Assembly: GCA_002364755.1 (NCBI GenBank)
Contig: DEZI01000003.1
Span: forward strand, 1 to 57,649
DNA length: 57,649 bases
From: Stenotrophomonas maltophilia
Lineage (GTDB): Bacteria; Pseudomonadota; Gammaproteobacteria; Xanthomonadales; Xanthomonadaceae
Direction of reading: 5' to 3'
Shown here: one piece after another, positions 27,896 through 36,490 of the stretch
How positions within the stretch are numbered: position 1 is the first letter of the stretch
Layout: every line of letters begins with the position of its first letter
The notes under the pieces: generated by a model
What the model was told of the DNA's origin: nothing
Database searches by the model: none
The model's input: only the letters and a program-made list of their open reading frames with translations
Translations under genes and position numbers: made by a program

Positions 27896-28867
27896 ATGGG
27901 TCATGACCACGACCACCTTCCCTCGGAAATCCGCCACGAGAAACCCCTGTGGTGGGCACTGGGCCTGACCACCACGTTCCTGGTGGTGGAGGTGGTGGGG
28001 GCGTTCTGGACCAACAGCCTGGCGCTGCTGTCCGATGCCGCGCACATGGCCACCGATACGCTGGCACTGATGATCGCACTGGTCGCGGTGCGGCTGAGCC
28101 GGCGCCCGCCGGATGCACGACGCACCTACGGCTATGCCCGCCTGGAAGCGCTGGGCGCGATGATCAACGGCGCGATGCTGTTCGTGGTGGCCGGCTACAT
28201 CCTGTGGGAAGCGATCGCGCGCTTCCGCCAGCCGCAGGAGATCGCCTCCACCGGCATGCTGGTGATCGCGGCGATCGGACTGGTCATCAACCTCATCTCG
28301 ATGCGGCTGCTGCAGGCCGGCAGTGGTGAAAGCCTCAATGTGAAAGGCGCCTACCTGGAAGTGTGGGCTGACATGCTGGGCTCGGTGGCGGTGATCGTCG
28401 GCGCGCTGCTGATCCGCTGGACCGGCTGGAAGCCGATCGACCCGATCCTGGCCGTGCTGATCGGCCTGTGGGTGCTGCCGCGCACCTGGGTGCTGATGCG
28501 CGAAGCGATCAACGTGCTGCTGGAAGGCGTGCCCAAGGGGACCGACGTGGCCAAGGTGCGCGCGGGCCTGTCCGCGCATGCGGCGGTGGTGGACGTGCAT
28601 GACCTGCATGTGTGGGCACTGGCATCGAGCACCCCGGCGCTGACCGCGCACGTGGTGATGCGCCAGGGGACCGACGCCGACGCACTGCGCCGCGAACTGG
28701 GTGCGCGTCTGCATGAGGAGTTCGGCATCGACCATGTGACCCTGCAGATCGAGGCGGATCATTGCGGCGAAGCGTGCGGGCAGCCGGTGAAGCACGATCA
28801 TGGCCATGACCATGACCATGACCATGGCCATGATGCGCAGGGCCATCACGGCCACGTGCACCGGTAG
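27896..28867 (+). CDS. Cation diffusion facilitator (Zn/Co/Cd exporter)
   Basis: This 323-residue protein has six spans. Its metal-site motifs are in the CDF places: SLALLSDAAHMATDTLAL in span 2 (H/D site) and GAYLEVWADMLGSVAVIVGA in span 5 (D site). A cytoplasmic domain (VHDLHVWALASS) and His-rich ends (GHDHDH at the start, HDHGHDHDHDHGH at the end) complete it. This fits CzcD/ZitB/DmeF-type metal/proton antiporters in the inner membrane. The ATG at 27896 has AGGAG 7 bp upstream. The stop codon TAG is supplied by the GTAG of a SMAG-like repeat that starts at 28864. Confidence 0.93.
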   Translation: MGHDHDHLPSEIRHEKPLWWALGLTTTFLVVEVVGAFWTNSLALLSDAAHMATDTLALMIALVAVRLSRRPPDARRTYGYARLEALGAMINGAMLFVVAGYILWEAIARFRQPQEIASTGMLVIAAIGLVINLISMRLLQAGSGESLNVKGAYLEVWADMLGSVAVIVGALLIRWTGWKPIDPILAVLIGLWVLPRTWVLMREAINVLLEGVPKGTDVAKVRAGLSAHAAVVDVHDLHVWALASSTPALTAHVVMRQGTDADALRRELGARLHEEFGIDHVTLQIEADHCGEACGQPVKHDHGHDHDHDHGHDAQGHHGHVHR

Positions 28868-28951
28868 AGTCGACCGTTGGTCGACTTTCGCGCGCAGCGC
28901 GGGATTGTCGACACACGGGCAAAGAGCAGTCGACTGACAGTCGACTCTACC
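28864..28951. repeat. SMAG-like repeat pair
   Basis: GTAGAGTCGACCGTTGGTCGACT and, in inverse orientation, AGTCGACTGACAGTCGACT with CTAC at the end; about 45 bp of spacer with the usual GCGCGCAGCGCGG lies between. The left GTAG contains the stop codon of the CDF gene. Confidence 0.88.
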
Positions 28952-29037
28952 CGGCCGCCAGCAGGCCCCGTTGCCCGCGGTGAGCGCGGGCGGGGCTACA
29001 ATGTCCGCCTGCCTTTCCTCGCGTTGGAGATCCTGCA

Positions 29038-29787
29038 GTGACCCGTAAACTCGTACTGTTGCGCCACGGCCAGAGCCAGTGGAACCTGGACAACCGCTTC
29101 ACCGGCTGGGTCGATGTCGATCTGACCGACCAGGGCCGCAGCGAGGCCACCAACGCCGGCCGCCTGATGCGCGAAGAGGGCCTGCAGTTCGACGTCGCCC
29201 ACACCTCGGTGCTCAAGCGCGCCATCCACACCCTGCAGGGTGCGCTGGCCGAACTGGGCCAGGACTGGCTGCCGGTCAACAAGTCCTGGCGGCTCAATGA
29301 ACGCCATTACGGCGGCCTGCAGGGCCTGGACAAGGCCGAGACCGCTGCCAAGCACGGCGAGGACCAGGTCAAGGTGTGGCGTCGTTCCTACGACATCCCG
29401 CCGCCGCCGATGGAGCTGGAAGATCCGGGCCACCCGATCCACGCCCGTCGTTACGCCGGCCTGGACCGCAATGCACTGCCGGGCACCGAATCGCTGGCCA
29501 CCACGCTGGACCGCGTGCTGCCGTACTGGCACGACGCCATCGCGCCGCAGCTGAAGGACGGCAAGACCGTGCTGGTCACCGCCCACGGCAACTCGCTGCG
29601 CGCGCTGTACAAGTACCTCAACAACGTCTCGCGCGAGGAAATCCTCGAACTGAACATCCCGACCGGCATCCCGCTGCTGTTCGAACTGAACGACGACCTG
29701 ACCGTGAAGTCGTTCCGTTACCTGGGGGACCCGGAAGCCGCCCGCAAGGCCGCTGAAGCCGTGGCCAACCAGGGCAAGGCAAAATAA
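29038..29787 (+). CDS. gpmA: 2,3-bisphosphoglycerate-dependent phosphoglycerate mutase
   Basis: This 249-residue glycolytic enzyme interconverts 3- and 2-phosphoglycerate in the cytoplasm. The phospho-histidine motif LLRHGQSQWN holds His10. RLNERHYGGLQGLDKAET and the second histidine in VTAHGNSLRALYKYL complete the active site. Length matches the E. coli GpmA (250). The start is GTG at 29038, the only start consistent with the family N-terminus (MTRKLVLLRHG). It is a single-gene unit between a SMAG-like repeat pair and a strong terminator. Confidence 0.97.
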   Translation: MTRKLVLLRHGQSQWNLDNRFTGWVDVDLTDQGRSEATNAGRLMREEGLQFDVAHTSVLKRAIHTLQGALAELGQDWLPVNKSWRLNERHYGGLQGLDKAETAAKHGEDQVKVWRRSYDIPPPPMELEDPGHPIHARRYAGLDRNALPGTESLATTLDRVLPYWHDAIAPQLKDGKTVLVTAHGNSLRALYKYLNNVSREEILELNIPTGIPLLFELNDDLTVKSFRYLGDPEAARKAAEAVANQGKAK

Positions 29788-29792
29788 AGCAG

Positions 29793-29820
29793 AGGCCGGC
29801 GCAAGCCGGCCTTCGCTTTT
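29793..29820 (+). terminator. Rho-independent terminator after gpmA
   Basis: AGGCCGGC-GCAA-GCCGGCCT hairpin followed by TCGCTTTTT, 6 bp after the gpmA stop codon. Confidence 0.9.
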
Positions 29821-29821
29821 T

Positions 29822-29891
29822 CTAGAGTCGAGCCATGCTCGACTGCGTTTGTGACCTGCGAAAAGCGCAGTCGAGCATGGCTCGACTCTAC
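29822..29891. repeat. SMAG-like inverted repeat pair
   Basis: AGAGTCGAGCCATGCTCGACT and its inverse AGTCGAGCATGGCTCGACTCT with CTAC at the end, directly after the gpmA terminator. Confidence 0.85.
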
Positions 29892-29976
29892 AGGGGCAGG
29901 CCCCTGTGACCTTTGGCCGGTCCCGCGCACCGCCGTGCCCGCTACGCTGGACGATTCGCCGTCGGAGAGAGACTCC

Positions 29977-32070
29977 ATGAACGTCCGCAACCTGGTCCCG
30001 CTGGGCCTGACCATCGCCATCGCTGCGTCGCTGGCTGCCTGTGGCAAGAACGAAACCGCGCCGGCCGCCACCGCCGATGCCAAGCCGGCCTTCGATCAGT
30101 CGCAGATCAAGACCCCGCTGATCTCGCTCAACAGCGCCGACCTGGATCCGTCCATCGCCGCCTGTACCGACCTCAACGGCTTCGTCAACAGCAAGTGGCT
30201 GAAGGCCAACCCGGTGCCGGGCGACCAGACCACCTGGGGCAGCTTCGAGATCCTGCGCGAGCGCTCGCTGGAAGTGCAGCACGCGCTGGTCGAACAGGCT
30301 GCCGCCAGCCAGGCCAAAGCCGGCTCGGTGGAAGCCAAGATCGGTGACATCTGGAAGACCGGCAACGACGAAGCGAAGATCGAGGCCGCCGGCCTGGCAC
30401 CGCTGCAGCTGCAGCTGGACAAGATCGCCGCGCTGAACGATACCGCCGCCATCACCCAGTACCTGCGCGACAGCCAGGCTGAAGGCAAGGGTGTGCTGTT
30501 CTCGCTGTTCGGCAATGCCGACTACAAGGATTCGGCCAACGTCATCGCCTACGTCGGCCAGGGTGGCCTGGGCCTGCCGGAGAAGGGCTACTACTTCGAC
30601 GAATCGCAGGCGAAGATCCGTGAGGCCTACGTGGCCTACATCGCCCAGGTGCTGACCCTGTCGGGCATGGACGCGGCGCAGGCCGCCGAGCAGGCCAAGG
30701 CCGTGATGGCCTTCGAGACCCGCCTGGCCAAGGCCTCGATGTCGCGCATCGAAATGCGTGACCCGGCCAAGCGCTACAACCCGCTCAGTGCTGCCGACGC
30801 CGACAGGCTGACCCCGAACTTCAGCTGGACCGCGTTGTTCGACACCCTGAAGGTGCCGGCCGCGCAGAAGTTCTCGCTGGCGCAGCCGGGCTTCTTCGGT
30901 GAAATGGACAAGATGCTGGCCGACGTGCCGGCCAGCACCTGGCAGGCCTACCTGCGCTTCCACACCGTGGATGACGCCTCGCCGTATCTGAGCAGCCAGT
31001 TCGAGAAGGCCAACTTCGACTTCTACGGCACCACCCTGCGTGGCCAGAAGGAAATGCAGCCGCGCTGGAAGCGCGTGCTGGAATCGGTGAACGGCGGCAT
31101 GGGCGAAGCCCTGGGCCAGCTGTATGTCGATGCCGTGTTCCCGGCTGAATCGAAGGTCGCCATGCAGCACCTGGTGGAAAATCTGTCGCAGGCGCTGAAG
31201 GCGCGCCTGGAGCAGCTGCCGTGGATGGGCGAGGAAACCAGGAAGAAGGCCATTGAAAAGTGGGCCAGCTTCACCCCGAAGATCGGCTACCCGGACAAGT
31301 GGCGTGACTGGGCGGGCCTGCAGACCAGCGGTGACAGCTATTTGGGCAACATGCAGGCGGCGCGTGCGTTCAACTACCGCTACATGCTGGACAAGATCGG
31401 CAAGCCGGTGGACAAGACCGAGTGGGGCATGACCCCGCAGACCGTCAATGCCTACTACAACGCCACCAAGAACGAGATCGTGTTCCCGGCAGCCATCCTG
31501 CAGGCGCCGTTCTTCGACGCCAAGGCCGACCCGGCGCTGAACTACGGCGGCATCGGTGCGGTCATCGGCCACGAGATGATGCACGGCTACGACGACTCGG
31601 GCAGCCAGTTTGCCGCCAACGGCAACTTCGACAACTGGTGGACCGACGGTGACCGCAAGGCCTTCACCGAGCGTACCGACAAGCTGGTCGCGCAGTTCGA
31701 CGGCTATGAGTCGGTGCCGGGCGTGTTCGTGAAGGGCAAGCTGACCCTGGGCGAGAACATCGGTGACCTGGGCGGCCTGACCGTGGCCTACGACGCGCTG
31801 CAGATGGCGCTGAAGGAAGACCCGAAGGCCAACGTCGAAGTCGACGGCCACAGCCAGGACCAGCGCTTCTTCATGAACTGGGCCACCGTGTGGCGCCGCA
31901 ACTTCACTGATGGCGAGCTCCGCGTGCGCCTGAACACCGACCCCCACGCACCGGCCAACTTCCGCGCCAACGGTGCACCGTCGAACATGCCGTCCTACGC
32001 CGCTGCGTTCCAGTGCAAGGCCGGTGATGCGATGGTGCGCGGCGACGACAAGCGCGTGGTGATCTGGTAA
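29977..32070 (+). CDS. M13-family zinc metallopeptidase, lipoprotein
   Basis: This 697-residue protein has a lipoprotein signal (LGLTIAIAASLAACGKN; the Cys after LAA is the likely lipidated residue). The zinc motif HEMMH (residues 532-536, in VIGHEMMHGYDD) and ENIGDLGG with the third ligand Glu593 identify a neprilysin/PepO-type endopeptidase. The C-terminus has CKAGDAM and ends VVIW, as in the family. It would cut peptides in the periplasm or at the outer membrane. The ATG at 29977 follows GGAGAG. It is monocistronic with a clear terminator. Confidence 0.95.
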   Translation: MNVRNLVPLGLTIAIAASLAACGKNETAPAATADAKPAFDQSQIKTPLISLNSADLDPSIAACTDLNGFVNSKWLKANPVPGDQTTWGSFEILRERSLEVQHALVEQAAASQAKAGSVEAKIGDIWKTGNDEAKIEAAGLAPLQLQLDKIAALNDTAAITQYLRDSQAEGKGVLFSLFGNADYKDSANVIAYVGQGGLGLPEKGYYFDESQAKIREAYVAYIAQVLTLSGMDAAQAAEQAKAVMAFETRLAKASMSRIEMRDPAKRYNPLSAADADRLTPNFSWTALFDTLKVPAAQKFSLAQPGFFGEMDKMLADVPASTWQAYLRFHTVDDASPYLSSQFEKANFDFYGTTLRGQKEMQPRWKRVLESVNGGMGEALGQLYVDAVFPAESKVAMQHLVENLSQALKARLEQLPWMGEETRKKAIEKWASFTPKIGYPDKWRDWAGLQTSGDSYLGNMQAARAFNYRYMLDKIGKPVDKTEWGMTPQTVNAYYNATKNEIVFPAAILQAPFFDAKADPALNYGGIGAVIGHEMMHGYDDSGSQFAANGNFDNWWTDGDRKAFTERTDKLVAQFDGYESVPGVFVKGKLTLGENIGDLGGLTVAYDALQMALKEDPKANVEVDGHSQDQRFFMNWATVWRRNFTDGELRVRLNTDPHAPANFRANGAPSNMPSYAAAFQCKAGDAMVRGDDKRVVIW

Positions 32071-32096
32071 TCGCCACCGCGGTTGTCTGAGTGCAG

Positions 32097-32127
32097 AAGG
32101 CCCCGCGAAAGCGGGGCCTTTTGTTTT
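32097..32127 (+). terminator. Rho-independent terminator after the M13 peptidase
   Basis: AAGGCCCCGC-GAAA-GCGGGGCCTT followed by TTGTTTT. Confidence 0.92.
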
Positions 32128-32144
32128 GCATTGCTTGCCGGGAG

Positions 32145-32219
32145 GTAGAGTCGACCGTTGGTCGACTATCGCGCGCAGCGCGGCATTTTTGCGGTCTGTG
32201 GGAAGAGCAGTCGACCTAC
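32145..32219. repeat. SMAG-like repeat, second arm degenerate
   Basis: GTAGAGTCGACCGTTGGTCGACT is followed by the spacer GCGCGCAGCGCGG and a shortened inverse copy ending GCAGTCGACCTAC. The last CTAC contains, on the minus strand, the TAG stop codon of the HD-GYP gene. Confidence 0.82.
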
Positions 32220-32806
32220 CCGGCCAGCATGTCGCGGAAACGCCTCAGCACGTACGGGTCAATCAACCCGCCGGCCTGCTCATCGAGGATGCGCAGTACC
32301 GCGTCATGCTCCATCGCCTGGCGGTAAGGGCGGGCGCTGGTCATCGCGTCATAGGCGTCGACCACGGTGAGGATGCGTGCGCCCAGCGGGATAGACTCGC
32401 CGTGCAGGCCATCGGGGTAGCCGCTGCCGTCGTGGGCTTCGTGATGGGCGCGGATCAGTCGCGCCACCGGCACCGCATCGCTGCGGCCGGTGGCCAGGAA
32501 GATGTGTTCGCCGCGCACCGGGTGCTCGCGCATGATCGCGCGATCCTCGTCGGTATGCCGACGCGGGCTCAGCAGCACGTCATCGGGAATGCCGATCTTG
32601 CCGATGTCGTGGAAGCGCGCGGCCAGGCCGACGTGGGCGCGGCCGTCGCTGTCCATGTCGCAGCGGATGGCCAGGCGCTGCGCGAGCAGGCCGACGCGGT
32701 CGCAGTGGTGGCGGGTGTAGGCATCGCGCATCTGCAGCGACATCGATAGTGCATCGACCAGGCAGGCATCGGTGTGCAGCAGATCGGGAGGGTGGGAATC
32801 AAGCAT
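32216..32806 (-). CDS. Stand-alone HD-GYP domain protein (c-di-GMP phosphodiesterase-like)
   Basis: This 196-residue protein is almost wholly an HD-GYP domain: RHHCDRVGLLAQRLA, then HDIGKIGIPDDVLLSP with the catalytic HD pair, HP-x-x-GE, RAHHEAHDGSGYPDGLHGE for the GYP loop, and VVDAYDAMTSARPYR. The family degrades cyclic di-GMP. No sensor or receiver domain is attached, so control must be by expression or a partner protein. The ATG at 32806 is used because the domain homology is covered from there. The stop codon lies inside a SMAG-like repeat. Confidence 0.9.
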   Translation of the reverse strand: MLDSHPPDLLHTDACLVDALSMSLQMRDAYTRHHCDRVGLLAQRLAIRCDMDSDGRAHVGLAARFHDIGKIGIPDDVLLSPRRHTDEDRAIMREHPVRGEHIFLATGRSDAVPVARLIRAHHEAHDGSGYPDGLHGESIPLGARILTVVDAYDAMTSARPYRQAMEHDAVLRILDEQAGGLIDPYVLRRFRDMLAG

Positions 32807-32832
32807 GGGGGTGGCGCCGCCTTGGCGCGCAG

Positions 32833-32859
32833 AAACAACAAGGCCCGCGTCTGCGGGCC
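32833..32859 (-). terminator. Probable terminator of mfd
   Basis: On the minus strand GGCCCGC/GCGGGCC form a stem with a 4-nt loop, followed by TTGTTGTTT, about 45 bp after the mfd stop. Confidence 0.7.
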
Positions 32860-32902
32860 CGGATGGGGTGGGGTGGTGCATAGGGTAACGCGTGCGCCGG
32901 GG

Positions 32903-35900
32903 TCAGCGCAGCGCCAGGGTCAGCAGCAGCGCACGGGCCGCGTTGAAGCGGTCCTCCGGCAACGGCAGCGGATGCTTGATGCGCAGCTTGTCAGGCCCTT
33001 CCATGGCATACAGGTTGGGCTGCTTCTGGATCAGCTGGATCACCGCCATCGGGTCGATGTTCGGCTTGGATTCGAACACGATGCGGCCGCCGTTCTCGCC
33101 CAGGTCCAGCTTGCGGATGCCCAGGGTGTTGGCCTGCAGCTTCAGTTCGGCAATGGCGAACAGGTGCTTGGCCGCATCCGGCAGCAGGCCGAAGCGGTCG
33201 ATCATCTCCACCTGCAGCTCGCGCAGTGCCTCGCTGTCACGCGCGCTGGAAATGCGCTTGTACAGGGTCAGGCGGGTGTGCACGTCCGGCAGGTAATCTT
33301 CCGGGATCAGCGCCGGCACATGCAGTTCCACTTCGGCGCCACGCACTTCCTCGCCGGCATCCAGGTCGGGCAGCTTGCCCTGCTTGATGCTGCGCACCGC
33401 GCGTTCCAGCAGCTCGGTGTACAGGCTGAAACCCACTTCGGCCATCTGCCCGCTCTGGTCTTCGCCCAGCAGTTCGCCGGCGCCACGGATTTCCAGATCG
33501 TGCGTGGCCAGGGTGAAGCCGGCGCCCAGTTCGTCCATCGAGGCGATCGCTTCCAGGCGCTTTTCCGCATCCGGGGTGATCGAGCGACGGTCCGGCGCCA
33601 CCAGGTAGGCATACGCACGGTGGTGCGAACGACCGACGCGGCCGCGCAGCTGGTGCAGCTGGGCCAGGCCGAAGCGGTCGGCGCGGTTGATGATGATGGT
33701 GTTGGCGTTGGGGATGTCGATGCCCGATTCGATGATCGTGGTCGACAGCAACACGTTGAAGCGCTGCTTCTGGAAATCCAGCATCACCTTTTCCAGCTCG
33801 CGCTCGGGCATCTGCCCGTGGGCGATGCCGATGCGCGCTTCGGGCACCAGCTCGGACAGCTCGCGCTGCATGCGGCCGATGCTTTCCACGTCATTGTGCA
33901 GGAAGTACAGCTGGCCACCACGCGCCAGCTCGCGCTGGAAGGCTTCGCGCAGCAGCGCGTCGTCCCATTGGGTGATGAAGGTCTGCACTGCCAGCCGGTT
34001 CGGCGGCGGGGTGGCGATGATCGACAGGTCGCGCAGGCCGGCCATGGCCATGTTCAAGGTGCGCGGGATCGGCGTGGCGGTCAGGGTCAGCAGGTGCACG
34101 TTGGCGCGCAGCGCCTTCAGGGCCTCCTTCTGGCGCACGCCGAAACGCTGCTCCTCATCGACGATGACCATGCCCAGGTCCTTGAACTTCACGTCCGGCT
34201 GCAGCAGGCGGTGGGTACCGACGATGACGTCGATGGTGCCGGCGGCGACCTTCTCCAGTTCGGCCTTGATTTCCTTGGTGCTCTTGAAGCGCGACAGCAC
34301 TTCCACCTTCAGCGGGTAATCGGCGAAGCGGTCGCGGAAGTTGCGGTAATGCTGTTCGGCCAGCAACGTGGTCGGCACCAGCACCGCCACCTGCTTGCCG
34401 GCGCTGGCCGCGGCAAACGCCGCGCGCACCGCCACTTCGGTCTTGCCGAAGCCGACGTCACCGCAGACCACGCGGTCCATCGGTTGGCTGCTGGCCAGGT
34501 CGCGCAGGGTCGCGTCGATGGCGGCCAGCTGGTCGGGGGTTTCCTCGAACGGGAAGCCTGCCGCGAACGGTTCGTACATCGCCCGGTCCACCTGCAGCGC
34601 CAGGCCGGCACGTGCCTGGCGGCGGGCCTGGATCTCCAGCAGTTCGGCGGCCACGTCGCGCACCTTCTCGGCCGCCTTGCGCTTGGCCTTGGTCCACTGC
34701 TCGCCACCCAGCGAATGCAGCGGCGCGGTTTCCGCCGAGGCACCCGAATAGCGGCTGATCAGGTGCAGCTGGGCCACCGGCACGTACAGGCGGTCGCCCT
34801 TGGCGTATTCGATTTCCAGGAACTCGCCGGGCATGCCGCCGACGTCCATCGCGATCAGGCCACGGTAGCGGCCGACGCCATGGTCTTCGTGCACGATCGG
34901 CGCGCCCTCGGTCAGCTCACCGAGGTCGCGGATGATGGCTTCCGGCTCGCGGCCGGCACGGCGCGTGCGGCGGGTGCTGCCGGCGCGCTCGGGGAACAGC
35001 TGGCGCTCGGTGAGCACCGCGATGGGCGGCTCATCCAGCGCGAAGCCGTCTTCCAGCGGCGCCACGGTGATGGCGAAGCGCGCATCGTCGGCGAGGAAGC
35101 TGGGCAGGTCGGCCACCACCGGCGGCTTCAGCTCGGCGGCCTGCAGCACTTCCAGCAGGGCTTCGCGGCGGCCCGGTGAATCGGCGGCGATCAGCACCCG
35201 GCCCGGGTAGTGGCCGAGGAAGGATTTCAGTGCGTCGCCAGCGGGCGCGTCGCGCGCGGCCACCGGCAGTGGCGGCAGCGGCTGGTCACCCAGCGCATGC
35301 GCATCGGCGATGCGTGCGTGTTCGGGCGCCCAGACTTCGATGCGCGCGGCATCGTTCAAGCGTTCGCGCAGCAGTTCCGGCGACAGGTACAGCGACGAGG
35401 GCGGCAACAGCGGCCGTTCCACATCGTGGCGGCGCTGTTCGTAACGGTCAGCGGTCTGCGCCCAGAAGGCCACGGCCGCTTCATCCGCACCGGTGCACAC
35501 GACCGGCAGGCTGCCGGCGGGGAGATAGTCGAACAAGGTGGCGGTGCGGTCGAAGAACAGCGGCAGGTAGTACTCGATGCCGGCCGGGGCCAGCCCGGAT
35601 TTCAGATCCTGGTACAGCGAGCTGCGCCGGGTATCGACATCGAAGCGCTCGCGCAGCGTGCCCAGTACGCGGGCGATGCTGGCATCGTCCATCGGCACTT
35701 CGCGGCCGGGCAGCATGTGCACCGCCTCGACCTTGTCCAGCGAGCGCTGGCTTTCCGGGTCGAAGGCGCGGATCGAATCGATGTCCTCGTCCAGCAGCTC
35801 CACCCGCAGCGGCTCGTCGGCGCCCATCGGGAACACGTCGAGCAGGCCACCACGCACGGCGAAATCGCCCGGGTCCATCACCTGCGGGACGTTGCGGTAG

Positions 35901-36367
35901 CCAGCGCTTTCCAGGCGGCGCTTCTCGGCTTCCAGGTCCAGGCGCTGGCCGACCTTCAGGTCGAAGCTGCCACCGATGACGTAGCTGCGCGGGGCCAGCT
36001 GCTGCAGCACCGTCTGCACCGGCACCACCACCAGGCCGCGCTTGAGCGTGGGCAGGCGGTGCAGGGCGGCCAGGCGCTGCGAAATGATGTCCGGGTGCGG
36101 GCTGAAGCGGTCGTAGGGCAGCGTTTCCCAATCGGGGAACGCCACCACCGGCAGGTCCGGATCGGTGCCGATCAGGGTCTGCAGGTCGGCTTCGAGCTGG
36201 TTGGCGCCGTGGTTGTCACGGGCGATCACCAGCAGCGGCGCGTCGTGCGCGCGCGCGGCCTGGACCAGATACCAGGCCAGGGCGGTCGGCGAGGCGGGGG
36301 CGCGCCACCAGGCGCGGAGCTGGCCGGCGCGAGGCAACGGCGGGGCGGGGTATGAGGTACGCGACAT
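32903..36367 (-). CDS. mfd: Transcription-repair coupling factor Mfd
   Basis: This 1154-residue ATP-driven translocase pushes stalled RNA polymerase off damaged DNA and brings in UvrA. The UvrB-like N-terminal part includes VVAFPDWETLPYDRFSPH. The RNA polymerase interaction domain (GRYRGLIAMDVGG, then FLEIEYAKGDRLYVPV) comes before the helicase motor. Motor motifs are GDVGFGKT (about 636-643), DEEQRFGV, LTATPIPRTL and the RGRVGR box. Length matches E. coli Mfd (1148). The start is the ATG at 36367, a REP pair lies upstream, and it is a single-gene unit. Confidence 0.98.
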   Translation of the reverse strand: MSRTSYPAPPLPRAGQLRAWWRAPASPTALAWYLVQAARAHDAPLLVIARDNHGANQLEADLQTLIGTDPDLPVVAFPDWETLPYDRFSPHPDIISQRLAALHRLPTLKRGLVVVPVQTVLQQLAPRSYVIGGSFDLKVGQRLDLEAEKRRLESAGYRNVPQVMDPGDFAVRGGLLDVFPMGADEPLRVELLDEDIDSIRAFDPESQRSLDKVEAVHMLPGREVPMDDASIARVLGTLRERFDVDTRRSSLYQDLKSGLAPAGIEYYLPLFFDRTATLFDYLPAGSLPVVCTGADEAAVAFWAQTADRYEQRRHDVERPLLPPSSLYLSPELLRERLNDAARIEVWAPEHARIADAHALGDQPLPPLPVAARDAPAGDALKSFLGHYPGRVLIAADSPGRREALLEVLQAAELKPPVVADLPSFLADDARFAITVAPLEDGFALDEPPIAVLTERQLFPERAGSTRRTRRAGREPEAIIRDLGELTEGAPIVHEDHGVGRYRGLIAMDVGGMPGEFLEIEYAKGDRLYVPVAQLHLISRYSGASAETAPLHSLGGEQWTKAKRKAAEKVRDVAAELLEIQARRQARAGLALQVDRAMYEPFAAGFPFEETPDQLAAIDATLRDLASSQPMDRVVCGDVGFGKTEVAVRAAFAAASAGKQVAVLVPTTLLAEQHYRNFRDRFADYPLKVEVLSRFKSTKEIKAELEKVAAGTIDVIVGTHRLLQPDVKFKDLGMVIVDEEQRFGVRQKEALKALRANVHLLTLTATPIPRTLNMAMAGLRDLSIIATPPPNRLAVQTFITQWDDALLREAFQRELARGGQLYFLHNDVESIGRMQRELSELVPEARIGIAHGQMPERELEKVMLDFQKQRFNVLLSTTIIESGIDIPNANTIIINRADRFGLAQLHQLRGRVGRSHHRAYAYLVAPDRRSITPDAEKRLEAIASMDELGAGFTLATHDLEIRGAGELLGEDQSGQMAEVGFSLYTELLERAVRSIKQGKLPDLDAGEEVRGAEVELHVPALIPEDYLPDVHTRLTLYKRISSARDSEALRELQVEMIDRFGLLPDAAKHLFAIAELKLQANTLGIRKLDLGENGGRIVFESKPNIDPMAVIQLIQKQPNLYAMEGPDKLRIKHPLPLPEDRFNAARALLLTLALR

Positions 36368-36421
36368 GGACCGCCGATCTTAGCAGAAGGGTTTGTCGCG
36401 ACCGTGTGCGCAATGCAGTTG

Positions 36422-36489
36422 GTAGCGCCGGGCCGTGCCCGGCGGATGCCGCATCACCGCTGCGCTCGCCGGGCATGGCCCGGCGCTAC
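36422..36489. repeat. REP-like inverted pair (CGCCGGGC type)
   Basis: GTAGCGCCGGGCCGTGCCCGGCG and the inverse CGCCGGGCATGGCCCGGCGCTAC, separated by about 22 bp, between mfd and the GNAT gene; the unit begins 1 bp after the GNAT stop codon. Confidence 0.88.
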
Positions 36490-36490
36490 G

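Noticed and set aside
28996..31947. 983-residue open frame on the minus strand
   Set aside because: It runs opposite to gpmA and the M13 peptidase, both of which have full catalytic motifs and good starts.
32774..35179. 801-residue open frame on the plus strand
   Set aside because: Shadow of mfd; low-complexity His/Gln/Leu composition.
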